A stretch of DNA of 64,000 nt. Source: Paramacrobiotus metropolitanus. Lineage: Eukaryota; Tardigrada; Eutardigrada; Parachela; Macrobiotidae. Below the pieces are notes generated by a model, which ran no database searches, had not been told where the DNA came from, and was given only the letters and a program-made list of their open reading frames with translations. The translations under genes were made by a program, and so were the position numbers. The stretch is taken from assembly GCF_019649055.1 (NCBI RefSeq), contig NW_026570228.1, positions 248,001-312,000 of the forward strand, read 5' to 3'. Shown here in pieces: positions 55,084-64,000 of the stretch. Each line of letters starts with the position of its first letter. Position 1 is the stretch's first letter.

Positions 55084-55788
55084 ACGGCTTTTTTTAGGCA
55101 TGGACCATTTGTTTATTGTTGCATTTACACCAGCCTTATAAACTAAATAGTAGTTACAACTTATGAAAAAGCGAATGACCGCTCCATCATTTGTCTGTCT
55201 ACGAAAGATGTAAATTAGCAACCAGTCGGTAAGCTACTTATCGGGCATTGGAACAAAGGTTAGTGGACTGATGTGCCTTCGCATCAAGGCAAAGTAACGT
55301 GTTCTTAATTGCTGTTCTTGACATTAAATATGTTTTAACTCGGGCAAGTAATTTTTGTAATTCCAAGACAAGTATCCACCATTTCACAGCAGGTTAACAG
55401 TTTTTCGGCCAGCGATCATCATTTTAAGGCGATCTTCATTTTACCGAGCGGTTGCATTTCCATTACGTCAAATTCTGCAACCGCCAAAAGTTGGTTTCCT
55501 ATGTACTTATCGCTGAATATGCGTAGATCGAGGAATACGGTAACGGTATCGGCATTCGGCGAAGCGGTGCATCGCTTAGTCTCAGAAGAAAACGGGCATA
55601 TGGGTGCTTGACGTTTCCGAAAATTCATCGAATGCATCTAAAATATGGCACGAATTTTCGCTTTCCCAACTACACCAATATTAATGAAGAAAATTGGGCT
55701 AGCCTACTAATACAGGTATTACGCCACTTTTGCTTTCCAGCAGTTTTGACTGCAGTCCAAACCAGTTGTTGAAACCCACTTTAATTAT
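55084..55788. other. Spacer between array III copies 2 and 3
   Basis: About 700 bp. Holds the minus-strand fragment at 55419-55637; otherwise nothing recognised. Confidence 0.4.
55419..55637 (-). pseudogene. Minus-strand coding-like fragment repeated near array III genes
   Basis: A 72-codon frame (FRKRQAPICPFSSETKRC to EMQPLGKMKIALK). A diverged, stop-containing version lies at about 60195-60330 in the same place relative to the next receptor (both end 200-300 bp upstream of the receptor start). Family unknown. It may be the last exon of a neighbouring gene that was carried along in the tandem duplications. Confidence 0.3.
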
Positions 55789-56263
55789 GAACTTCACGGG
55801 TATGACCGATTTTATAGCAAACCGACTGGGATCCTAGCTTGTTTGTTATTGAAACACTCGTTATCATCGTTGCCTTCACCGCTTATCTTATGGTTACATT
55901 CATTACAGAGTACTTCTGCCATAAAACACTGCAGTCGCCATTTTCCATGTGCCTCGTTGCGCTGATGTTATCCAACGCATTCTACAGGGTAACCAATTAC
56001 GCAGATGTCTTAGTGTGGCACTTTCCGGAAACATTTCCGCTTGGTGATGGCAACTGCTGGCTGCTTCTGTACTCGACATGGCTGTTTGCCGGTATCCCCA
56101 TGAATCTGCTCGTAGTCATTGCCACCAATCGGTTGTGGGCGCTCTACCTACCAACATCATACCGAAACTGTACAAAGCGCACCGCGTTGGCCTCCGTTAT
56201 CGTGACAATTGTGTATATCCATGTTGTTTGTATACCGGGATTGATTTCGGATGTGGCACATTA
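55789..56263 (+). pseudogene. First half of a GPCR (array III, copy 3) split by a Harbinger element
   Basis: The original start MNFTGMTDFIANRLG at 55789 runs into a stop and frame change before TM1 by comparison with the sister at 60501. From about 55839 the reading continues FVIETLVIIVAFTAYL (TM1), CLVALMLSNAFYRVTNYADVL (TM2), the outer cysteine in GNCWLLL, AGIPMNLLVVIATNRLWAL (TM3, N-R-L-W), and YIHVVCIPGLIS (TM4) to VAH at 56260. There the reading breaks off where the transposon begins. The matching second half resumes at 59275. Confidence 0.85.
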
Positions 56264-56701
56264 GCGAATTTTAGATTTCACAAAACAAGTTACGTTCAGG
56301 TCGGGTTTCGCAAAGAACTTTCCGTTACGGGTCGATTTACGTCCGTCCGCGACGTAAGCATCTGTAACCTAGCGTCGTTGCATGACGCGTAAAAACGATC
56401 TGCCCTACGCAGATCTAGGCAACGACTCAGACATATATCTCAACTACTCTCTAGCGCTGGCTGCCCATGGATCTTTTTTGTGTTCTCAAACCGCCTGCCG
56501 CCAGAAGGTTGGTCACGCTTCAGTCAGCGAAAACCAAATTCTTTTGTTGGACTTATGTTTTTCAACACGCGCTTTTATACTACACCGCTTTTTGGTTGAA
56601 ACACTAGTTTCAATATATTTCACTGAATCGCCAAATTTTACTGAATCGCCAAGTCAAGATAGTATTTTTTTGGTAAAAAAAGATTTTTGTGGTACCCAAT
56701 T

Positions 56702-57590
56702 ATGTCTGTGGAACCGGAAGCATCGCAGACCCAGAACCCTGAGAACAAACGTAAACGGCATTTGTGGACCCATGAAGAAGAATGTGGAGTCTTGCGTTCC
56801 TATCGTTTTCACGAAGGGTACTCGGTTCCAGCGAACAAACGTGGGCAAATGTGGGAAGACATCTTCGAAGAATCCAAAAAAGATGGTGTGGACCTGAATT
56901 CTCCACGGGCTGTACGTGATCATGTTACCATAATGATCACCAAGTTCAAGAAGGACAATCCGAACTGGGAAAAGTTAACGGGTGATCCAGAGGATGGAAA
57001 TTTTACAGAAAAAGAAGTCCTCCTTCTGGAAATCTGTCAACTGGAAAAAGAACATGCGCGCGCACAAGACAAAGAGAAATCCGAAGCAGATCAGCGAAGA
57101 GATCGCCACGAACAGAAACTGATGTGTGCTGCCAAGAACAGCCGTAAGAAAAGAAAACTACGTAAGTTTCATTGCTAAATAAACTAGGAAAATATAGGAA
57201 ACAAATGACGTAGATAAACTTCACGAATAATGTGTAACTGCAGAAGAACAAGAGAAAGACGACGAGCCCAACACCGATGACGAATACAATGCGGGAACGA
57301 GCCTACAAAAACCAACGGGATCAGCGTTAAAGCCTACAAAGGGGAGGAAAAACTGGCAGTCAGCAATAGCGGGCTATTTTTCGGACAAGCGCGAAGAGAA
57401 GCTAGCTGATCGCAAACTGGAGGAGAGCAAATTGGAAATCGAACGCGAAAAGCTTCGCCTGGAAGAGAAAAGACTCGAACTGGAGACGCAAAAACTGTAT
57501 CAGGCAGCACGAGACCGAGAAGCGCTGTACGAAAACAACCGCATGCTTGGGCAAATGGTCACGCGTTTCACGGAGAAAAATACTGGGTAA
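56702..57590 (+). CDS. Harbinger Myb/MADF-like DNA-binding protein, two exons
   Basis: Exons 56702-57161 and 57244-57590; the donor CTAC|GTAAGT and acceptor CTGCAG|AAGAA join in phase, 268 residues. The N-terminal part is a Myb/SANT-like trihelix: KRHLWTHEEECGVLRSY, then QMWEDIFEE and PRAVRDHVTIMITKFKK. The second half is a long charged coiled coil (KLEESKLEIEREKLRLEEKR, followed by ELETQKLYQAARD). In Harbinger elements this partner binds the element ends and helps the nuclease enter the nucleus; that role is taken from the family. The start is the first Met with a sensible N-terminus (MSVEPEASQTQ). No damage seen. Confidence 0.85.
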
Positions 57591-57846
57591 AAGCACAGCT
57601 ACAATTTTGGGCACTGTGAATAATTTTGATGGAGGTATAATGAATATCAATGTAAGTTTTGTATTGGGTTCTATCCAGAAAACTTTCTGACTTCCGGTTT
57701 GTTGTTGTGGTAATTCTGATGGATCTGTTTTTGATATTCCCAGTTACTTTAATTTTTGTCAGAACGCACTGTTTAACTGCACTTTAATAGCAATTCTCAA
57801 TATGTATACAGAAATTTCATGACAGCAGCACAGATCTTTTTTGCTT

Positions 57847-58938
57847 TCAATTATCATTAAATTTTGCGTTCCTTAAATATTCCTTTAAAGATGGAGGATC
57901 TACTCCGAAGTACGATCCCGTCTGACTACCATAAAGTGTGGTATGACAATTTGTTAGCAGAGCAGCAACCAAAAAGAATTTACCCACTGGCTGCATTAAC
58001 ACTTTCAAGTTTTTTGAAAAATCAACGAATGCAAAATATTGAACAATTTTATCAAATCCCCATTCCACGCATATTCTGCACCTGCTCATGTCTTCATTAA
58101 ACTGTTGCTGATCATCGGGCAATGGAGCCATGCGCCTTCGAAATGGAGCTTCGATGTACTGATTTGACGGGTATGCCGGATCTCCGTACAAAATGAATTT
58201 CTTCCCAATTTCTGCCATTTTATCTCGTAATTTATCCATCAGTTTGCTGTCAGCAAGAATTCCGGCATCGTGCCTCCTCCCCGGCCAGGGGCCATCGAAG
58301 TTTACGATCATTCCATTGGGGGCCACAACAGACTGAAATACCATGCTATGCATACGATAATGTGCGTTCCAAACTACTCGCTGTCCCTCTGAAGGTTTGC
58401 AAATTGGTCGCACTGTACCATCAATATATGCCCAAACATTCTCCAGGGGGGCTCCCTTGGAACGCCCTGCCTCAGCGAACTCCTCAAGGTCCTGCCGTGT
58501 CAGCCAGCATAAATCAAGAGTCGTTAACAGGTGAATAAATTCGCTGTAGATGTGTTCAATAGCCCAGTGAAAGGCAATGGATAGTTCCGCTATGGATCTA
58601 TGGAATATGATTGTTAAATCCGTATAACGACAAGGATACGCCAGGCGACGAAGAAGGATGCACAAAGCTTCGGTTCCTTCAAATACGGATCCTGTTTCAC
58701 TGCGCACAACATCCGGGATGTGAAGCTCCTTGCGCAACTCTTCGATATCCTCGCGGTGGAATCTGAACCACGCAATACAGTCCTCATCGCTGATATCATT
58801 AAGGTTGAACCTTTTTCTGTTTTCTTTTTCCTGGGATTTTTGATCGTGATAGAGGGACAGGAATAGTGCGAGTTCTTCTGGTTCGAATTCATCCAGGGCG
58901 ATAACTGTTTGAAGAAATTGTGTGAAGGAATTAGCCAT
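57847..58938 (-). CDS. Harbinger transposase (DDE nuclease), intact
   Basis: A single 363-codon frame. The N-terminal 150 residues are helical; YTDLTIIFHRSIAELSIAFHWA resembles the HTH-like region of DDE_Tnp_4 proteins. Catalytic residues: D in AYIDGTVRPIC, D in LYGDPAYPS, E in VEWGFDKI, the D-D-E triad in expected order and spacing. PWPGRRHDAGILADS between them is a hallmark of the family. Length is usual. The gene faces the Myb-like gene tail to tail. The complete frame and the neighbouring intact partner suggest the element moved recently. Confidence 0.93.
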   Translation of the reverse strand: MANSFTQFLQTVIALDEFEPEELALFLSLYHDQKSQEKENRKRFNLNDISDEDCIAWFRFHREDIEELRKELHIPDVVRSETGSVFEGTEALCILLRRLAYPCRYTDLTIIFHRSIAELSIAFHWAIEHIYSEFIHLLTTLDLCWLTRQDLEEFAEAGRSKGAPLENVWAYIDGTVRPICKPSEGQRVVWNAHYRMHSMVFQSVVAPNGMIVNFDGPWPGRRHDAGILADSKLMDKLRDKMAEIGKKFILYGDPAYPSNQYIEAPFRRRMAPLPDDQQQFNEDMSRCRICVEWGFDKIVQYFAFVDFSKNLKVLMQPVGKFFLVAALLTNCHTTLYGSQTGSYFGVDPPSLKEYLRNAKFNDN

Positions 58939-59274
58939 GATCCCTTGAACAGGAAACGGTGAATATTTCAGATGAATCCCCAGAGGACAGGTATTTTAGA
59001 AAACTTTGTATTTAATAAGATTCTAAAAGCAGTAAAACTAAAACCCAGTCTGAATTTTGTGGAATTTATTTGAATTTATTCTCGAGATGATTAAAATTTT
59101 TCGCATTTATTTGGCTTTTTGTTTGTCGCGACAGTGAAAATTTTGCTATGTGTACGTCACTGCAGCCGTATGGCAATCTAAAGCGCTTCCGGTTCGCCGT
59201 CGTACAGCCTATGTTACCTCGTAGTTTCTCATGTACGTGGGCCCAACTACGTGTAAATCTAAAATTCCCTATTA

Positions 59275-59722
59275 TTAGCGGGATCCGGACGATTGTCACA
59301 TACATTTTCGTGCATCCAATGCGTTAAATGCGTGGTCGCTTGCGGTCGCGACAACGATCTATGGCCTGCCAGTACTTTTTATGATTCTGCCAGCAGTGGC
59401 GTTGAGGTGGAGAGAACGAAACCTGTTACATCAACACCATACAGGAAAGCGTTTACTGATGGTGCTGACGGTCAGTGTGTGTGTATGCTGGATTACGTAT
59501 GACATGTATTTTCTGGTTCACCGTTTCACGGGGTATCAGAGTTATCTGGTTGGCTTTCTTTTATCGATACTGTATAATGTTCAGGCAATTCTGGATCCCC
59601 TTCTGATTGTGTACTCCATGCCGACCTTTCGTGCCGTCGTGACACGGGCTTTTGGTCGAATAAGAAATTCTGTAGCCGATGGAGAATTGCATCCATCACG
59701 ATATCAAAGGTCAACTTTTTAA
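59275..59722 (+). pseudogene. Second half of the GPCR split by the Harbinger element
   Basis: Reading resumes RDPDDCHIHFRASNALNAWSL in outer loop 2, matching QDPGECYIHVRVSNGLNAWS of the sister at 60501, then TM5 (TTIYGLPVLFMILPAVAL), a short loop, TM6 (VSVCVCWITYDMYFLV, where the C-W-x-P proline is T) and TM7 (VQAILDPLLIVYSM), with a tail ending SRYQRSTF. It is in the same frame as VAH at 56260 when the transposon is left out. It cannot be expressed as a receptor now. Confidence 0.88.
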
Positions 59723-60500
59723 CTACACGCATAATAATTTACAAAGCTAAATTATACTGGTAGGCTAGCTTCACTGGTAATCGCTTCTGATATGAAATAG
59801 CTAACCGTGACCGGTGACGGGGCCTGGAGGACCCATATTTCCGTTGCCTATAATTTGCAATACTGAACCGTCTGAATTGGAAAGGAAAGCGCATTTTAGT
59901 TATTTAGTGCTTTAGTAATTTCTATCACGTTTTTTATTGGTGCGTATAAAGCAACGTCATAAAACAAACGATATGAATGCGTGCTTACTCATTGAATGTT
60001 GCTGACAATGTTTGTCCTGAACAGAGCTCTTGTTATTTTAATACGCTTCACGAGATATCACAACGGAAAAAGATGTAATAACACATACTGTAAAGTCGTG
60101 ATAACAGACAAACTGGCCAAGATGAACAGATCCTCGTGCATTTAATTGAGTGGCTGCATTTATAGTTTGTAGTTGTTCCATCTGTTGTCTTATTTACTTT
60201 GCACTGTTGGTGCGCAGATCAAGGGCAATAGTCTCGTCATTCGACGGCTCGATGCGTCCTTTACTCCCAGGAGAAGCCGATCACATGCTTTCTTGACGCT
60301 TCCGAGAATTAATCAAATGTCAAGAGTGTTGTCATAATATCCCGTTTAACCGTTTATAATAACCTCTCCTGCAACAGTTTTGGTGTATCCATCACAACTG
60401 CATCAATATTGCAAATTTTTCTAATAGGATACCAAAGGTCACATACAATTTTCAGACAATTATGTTGCGATTTGTGTAGTTTGCATGAAATCCGCAAATC
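59723..60500. other. Spacer between array III copies 3 and 4
   Basis: Contains the decayed minus-strand relative (about 60195-60330) of the fragment at 55419; otherwise nothing recognised. Confidence 0.4.
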
Positions 60501-61427
60501 ATGAATTCCACAGATACATTTGATTTTCTCTCGGATAAATTGGGCTTTGTAAGCTCCTACGTCGTCGAAACACTCATCGCTGTTGGTGCTTTCATCGCCA
60601 ACCTCGTCGTTATATTCATTTACTTCTGTCATAAAACTTTGCAGACACCGTTTTCCGTTTGCCTCGTCGCTCTGCTGTTATCAAACGCCCTCTGTAGCAT
60701 CACTAACTATGCAGAAGTCCTGGTGTATTACTTCCCGGAATCCTTTCCCGTTGTGAGTGACGGCACCTGTGGGCTGCTACTGTACTCGATGTGGCTTATC
60801 GCTGGGGTTCCCATGAATCTGCACATGGTCATCGCCATCAACCGACTGTGGGCGCTCTTCGCGCCGACATCCTATCGCAATTGTACGAAACGCACCGCTT
60901 TGGCTATAGTCGTCATGAATCTCGTTTTTATCCATTTGGTCTGTCTACCGGGGCTGATTGCTGAATCACTGCATTATGAACAGGATCCAGGCGAATGTTA
61001 CATACATGTTCGAGTGTCAAACGGGTTGAATGCCTGGTCGATTGCTGTCACAGTAGTAATATTCTGCCTGCCAATTGTCTTTATGATCGTCGCAGCGGTG
61101 GCGGTGTGGGTACGAGAGCGGAGCCTGATGCACCAGCATCACACGGGACTGCGGCTGCTGATGGTGCTGACCGTTAGTGTGTGCGTATGCTGGATCCCGT
61201 ATGAGCTGTATTACGTGCAGTACCGTATCACGGGTTACCAGAATTTACTGGTTAACTACCTCTTGTCGACACTCTATAATGTGCAGGCTATTTTGGATCC
61301 CCTTCTGATCGTCTATTCCATGCCGAGCTTCCGTGCTGCCGTAGCGTGTGCTTTTCGTCGGAAGAGAAATTCGGTGGCTGATCAAGGAATACAGTTACTG
61401 TCTCGACATCGAACTTCAACTTTCTAA
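60501..61427 (+). CDS. Rhodopsin-like orphan GPCR, single exon (array III, copy 4)
   Basis: 308 residues, intact. Start MNSTDTFDFLSDKLG with a glycosylation site. TM1 VVETLIAVGAFIANLVVIFIY, TM2 CLVALLLSNALCSITNY, Cys in GTCGLLL, TM3 AGVPMNLHMVIAINRLWALF, TM4 FIHLVCLPGLI, outer-loop Cys in GECYIHV, TM5 IFCLPIVFMIVAAV, short loop 3, TM6 VSVCVCWIPYELYYV, TM7 VQAILDPLLIVYSM, tail QLLSRHRTSTF. It is the intact reference for the split copy at 55789/59275, with which it shares even the tail ending. The pair of shared flanking minus-strand fragments supports duplication of a unit larger than the gene. Confidence 0.93.
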   Translation: MNSTDTFDFLSDKLGFVSSYVVETLIAVGAFIANLVVIFIYFCHKTLQTPFSVCLVALLLSNALCSITNYAEVLVYYFPESFPVVSDGTCGLLLYSMWLIAGVPMNLHMVIAINRLWALFAPTSYRNCTKRTALAIVVMNLVFIHLVCLPGLIAESLHYEQDPGECYIHVRVSNGLNAWSIAVTVVIFCLPIVFMIVAAVAVWVRERSLMHQHHTGLRLLMVLTVSVCVCWIPYELYYVQYRITGYQNLLVNYLLSTLYNVQAILDPLLIVYSMPSFRAAVACAFRRKRNSVADQGIQLLSRHRTSTF

Positions 61428-62043
61428 ATCTGATAACTCTTGGCTGAAGTTGTGCTGGCTTGCATTACGTAATGGTCGTAAATTAAGACTCGTAATCCAC
61501 TGAGTAGACCTTTTCTCGTAACATAGACTGTTCAATTGTTGTTCACAAACATATCAAATCAAAACTTAGTTTAATTCTGCCGTATGACCTTGGAAGTAGG
61601 GAATCGATTTCCCACACGGCCATTTCCTTGCATTAAATTTCTTACTGTTCTTTGCTTGTCTGTGACGCGCAGCTATCAAAAAAAGATACGCCGCAATAAA
61701 ATGCTTATTGTTTATTTCCATCGAATTATAGGCGAAGGTACTAAGTACAGTATGTTCAAGGTTTTTGTACCGTATTCGTACCGTACCGTGTTTTTCGTAC
61801 CGTATCCTCTTATGGACATTTTAAGTATGTAGTGTTTTCAGATATCAATATGCAGTATGCACTGATCAAGTGGCTGATGTAATGGAACCATGCACACGTT
61901 CGCGACAATATATCATGGTTCAAGTGGAAAAAAAATGGCAGGTTGCCTTTCTATAACTGTTTATGCACTGTACTAACAGTTTAATCCCGTAACAAGAATT
62001 GTGTATTTTCCAGCAGTTTCACAGATCCAGATAAATGTAAAAA
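61428..62043. other. Spacer between array III copies 4 and 5
   Basis: No gene recognised. A short cluster of CGTACCGTA repeats lies at about 61765-61805. Confidence 0.4.
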
Positions 62044-62907
62044 ATGAATGCCACCAATGCCACCCTGAATGATACCGAAACCGTAACCTTTGTGGCGGCA
62101 ACTTTCATCGGCTTTCTGGCGCTAGCCGGCAACCTTCTTGTTATGATGGTGTTTATTCATAATAAATTCCTTCATTCGACGTTCGCTATCTGCCTCACCG
62201 TGTTGCTGGCGTCCAACATTCTTTATTGCTTCACCAGTTACCTAATAGTGCTTTCTGATCATTTTGGAAATATTATTCTTCCCGAAAAATATTCCTGCGC
62301 CTTTTTTGAATATGTTAACTGGGTCATTGCCGGTATTCCCATGAATCTGCACGTCTTATTATCGACCAATCGCATCTGGGCAATGTACTTCCCGCTATCG
62401 TATCGCCGTTGCACGAAATGGACCGCATTGTGGCTCGTACTGGCTACATTAGCATACGTACATTTGACCTGTCTTCCTGTAGTTATTCAGGACGTTCTCT
62501 TCAATCCAATTGTTACCGGTTGCACCGATAGGAAATACGTCTTCTCCACCGTGATAATCTTTGCTATGTTAACCGGTTACGCTTTTCCTGTGATTTTTAT
62601 GGCCGTCTCGGCTTTGTTATTATGGATACGGCAGCGGCAGTTTGAGAAGAGACACCGCACAGGATTTCGCGTCTTACTGGCGTTAACCGTGAGCGTCTGG
62701 GTTTGCTGGATTCCCTATGGAATTTATTACATATTGGAAATGTTTGACGGCGATTATAATGCGCTGCTGGATATTGTGTTCGCTATGCTGTACAATGTAC
62801 AGGGAATTTTCGACCCGCTTCTCGTCATCTGCAGTATGAAAGAAGTGCGGCTAACGTTGAAGAAATGGTTTTCCAAAAAAAACAGACAAGCAGCCAAATT
62901 AATCTAA
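62044..62907 (+). CDS. Rhodopsin-like orphan GPCR, single exon (array III, copy 5)
   Basis: 287 residues, intact and the shortest of the set. N-terminus MNATNATLNDTE with two glycosylation sites. TM1 ATFIGFLALAGNLLVMMVFI, which keeps the class A G-N pair; TM2 LTVLLASNILYCFTSYL; TM3 AGIPMNLHVLLSTNRIWAMY; TM4 YVHLTCLPVVI; Cys in TGCTDRK; TM5 GYAFPVIFMAVSALLLW; TM6 VSVWVCWIPYGIYYI; TM7 VQGIFDPLLVICSM with F-D-P in place of L-D-P; tail basic and very short (KKNRQAAKLI). Closest to the receptor at 54196. Confidence 0.93.
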   Translation: MNATNATLNDTETVTFVAATFIGFLALAGNLLVMMVFIHNKFLHSTFAICLTVLLASNILYCFTSYLIVLSDHFGNIILPEKYSCAFFEYVNWVIAGIPMNLHVLLSTNRIWAMYFPLSYRRCTKWTALWLVLATLAYVHLTCLPVVIQDVLFNPIVTGCTDRKYVFSTVIIFAMLTGYAFPVIFMAVSALLLWIRQRQFEKRHRTGFRVLLALTVSVWVCWIPYGIYYILEMFDGDYNALLDIVFAMLYNVQGIFDPLLVICSMKEVRLTLKKWFSKKNRQAAKLI

Positions 62908-63267
62908 CGGAAAGCTAATGTGTCATTTTGCACTGTATTTTTACAGCGATTATGACTAGGCAAAAGGTTAGTACAGGTCAAATTGCTCTGACCTGTTACT
63001 TCGGTAACGTTCTCAGGGATCGATTGGCAAAGTTTATCAGCATTTGCCACAAACCTGCACCTGCTACAAGTACAAAGTGAGCAGCGTAACCGGAGATTTT
63101 ATGTTTTGTCTATACTTCTAACGGTGCCGGCAAACTGCCGAAACATTCAAACATCGGTTAAATTTGAAACGTCGGTAGCGGCGCGTAGAATCAATATATT
63201 GTCTACGATTCGATGTGCAAATTTCCATGAACTTACGGTACTACTACAACTGTCACAACCGTAAATT
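62908..63267. other. Spacer before the last gene
   Basis: About 360 bp; nothing recognised. Confidence 0.35.
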
Positions 63268-64000
63268 ATGGTCATGGCAGTGAACTACAAAGGTCAAATG
63301 CTAAAGTTTGTATGCAATTTTTGGAAAGGATTTATAAGCCTTTTTGGCTTCCACTTGTGTTATGCCACTCCTGGCGGACGTCTATCATTTAAAAAGAAAA
63401 CCCTGAATGTCTTTATCGGTTTCTATATGATTTTGCAAGTCATCGCCACAGCCATTGCCACAGACGGCGGTCTGTACAATCAGAACACGGAATCTGTCGA
63501 ACGCATCTCGGATATCTTGCTCAATCTGCAGACATATTTCTTCCCGGTAATATACGCCATTTACGCTATCGAACTATGGAGGAATTCCAAGAAAATAGAC
63601 CGGATATTCACATTCATCCAGAACCAGTTGATTTATCTGTCGTATACGGATCTGGCTACACTCATCACGTTAATCGTGTTGACACTATTGATCCATCCCG
63701 GTTTACATGGCGTTATAAATTTCTATCCCATCTTCCATGAGAATGCCGAGCGCCACGCAAGCATACTCTTCCATCATCCCGAGTGGAACCTTTTTCCGGG
63801 ATTTACTGTAGTGTTTGTCTACGTGGTGGATACTGTGGCGCATGTGGCGGTACTCGGTAAACAAATGTTGCATTGTTTTGTTACAACGATGCCGTATGCG
63901 TTTGGCGCAGCGTTCCGACAAATTCGCTTGTATTTACGCAAATGTATCAAACAAGATCACAGTGCTAAAATGGATCTTCAAAATATTATGACCGCGCACG
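63268..64000 (+). CDS. Gustatory-receptor-like 7TM protein, cut by the window edge
   Basis: Open from the ATG at 63268 to the end of the window, 244 codons seen. It parallels the gene at 49110: ERISDILLNLQTYFFPVIY matches ERISDVLLDLHSYVFPVLH, HPEWNLFPGF matches HPAWTPLQQI, and LGKQMLHCFVTTMPYAFGAAFRQIRL matches VGKQSVQCFIVTMPICFGLLFRRIKQ. Hydrophobic segments are at about residues 15-30, 45-70, 87-105 and 127-145, and another spans the FTVVFVYVVDTVAHVAVL region. A second Met two codons downstream is an alternative start. By analogy the remaining C-terminal part, including the last TM on small downstream exons, lies beyond 64000. Confidence 0.8.
   Translation, partial: MVMAVNYKGQMLKFVCNFWKGFISLFGFHLCYATPGGRLSFKKKTLNVFIGFYMILQVIATAIATDGGLYNQNTESVERISDILLNLQTYFFPVIYAIYAIELWRNSKKIDRIFTFIQNQLIYLSYTDLATLITLIVLTLLIHPGLHGVINFYPIFHENAERHASILFHHPEWNLFPGFTVVFVYVVDTVAHVAVLGKQMLHCFVTTMPYAFGAAFRQIRLYLRKCIKQDHSAKMDLQNIMTAH

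Larger units (their letters stand above)
56264..59274. mobile_element. PIF/Harbinger DNA transposon inserted in a GPCR
   Basis: The 3-kb element has inverted ends: GCGAATTTTAGATTT at 56264-56278 and the inverse of GGGAATTTTAGATTTACAC up to about 59269. TTA lies at both junctions (56261-56263 and 59275-59277), the usual Harbinger target site, though the right boundary is ambiguous by a few bases. It carries the two genes typical of the superfamily, a Myb-like DNA-binding protein and a DDE nuclease, placed tail to tail with 256 bp between stops. Both frames are intact, so the copy may be autonomous. Confidence 0.88.

Noticed and set aside
1-64000. LTR retrovirus-like or Polinton-like elements
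   Set aside because: No long terminal repeats, integrase, capsid or envelope-like readings were found; the transposase and RT genes present belong to pogo, Harbinger and a LINE.
1-64000. tRNA or rRNA genes
   Set aside because: No convincing T-arm and acceptor-stem combination or rRNA core sequence was noticed; a covariance-model scan could not be run.

Overview
The window reads as nuclear DNA of a small ecdysozoan animal, most likely a tardigrade. That identification is inferred from gene content (lineage-expanded single-exon and few-exon 7TM receptors, a gustatory-receptor-like family, an ionotropic receptor) and from short GT-AG introns; no database search was possible. Nearly every host gene that can be recognised is a candidate chemosensory or orphan membrane receptor, so this looks like a receptor nursery: tandem arrays made by local duplication, with several members already broken.

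Layout. 1-2.8 kb: an unrecognised partial gene at the left edge and a decaying unrecognised gene. 3.4-9.5 kb: four plus-strand rhodopsin-like GPCRs (three intact, the fourth a wreck carrying an intron-like insertion). 10.3-12.0 kb: a two-exon class A GPCR with a more conventional ERY motif. 12.6-13.9 kb: a three-exon secreted PAN/apple-like protein. 14.3-16.4 kb: a five-exon minus-strand ionotropic receptor (iGluR-like). 18.2-32.5 kb: five minus-strand three-exon GPCR paralogues whose middle exon is 447 bp in every copy; the fourth has a frameshifting deletion. 33.7-48.0 kb: four minus-strand GPCRs in the order A, B, A', B', consistent with duplication of a two-gene unit. Between A' and B' lie a damaged CR1/Jockey-like LINE and a pogo-type DNA transposon with identical 62-bp terminal inverted repeats. 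49.1-50.8 kb: a gustatory-receptor-like gene. 53.0-62.9 kb: five plus-strand GPCR loci; one is frameshifted and one is split in two by a PIF/Harbinger transposon whose two genes look intact. 63.3 kb to the end: a second gustatory-receptor-like gene, cut by the window edge.

The single-exon GPCRs share an unusual signature: N-R-I/L-W replaces the D/E-R-Y motif after TM3, a proline precedes it inside TM3, and L-D-P-I/L-L replaces N-P-x-x-Y in TM7, while C-W-x-P in TM6 is mostly kept. The most interesting signals are two insertions into the start of TM6 coding sequence. Both have GT-AG ends, both leave the reading frame intact when removed, and both are flanked by short direct repeats, as expected for recent intron gain. 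Other points of note are the Harbinger-split receptor, a hairpin MITE with TTAA ends, and two long imperfect hairpins at 51.5-51.8 kb.
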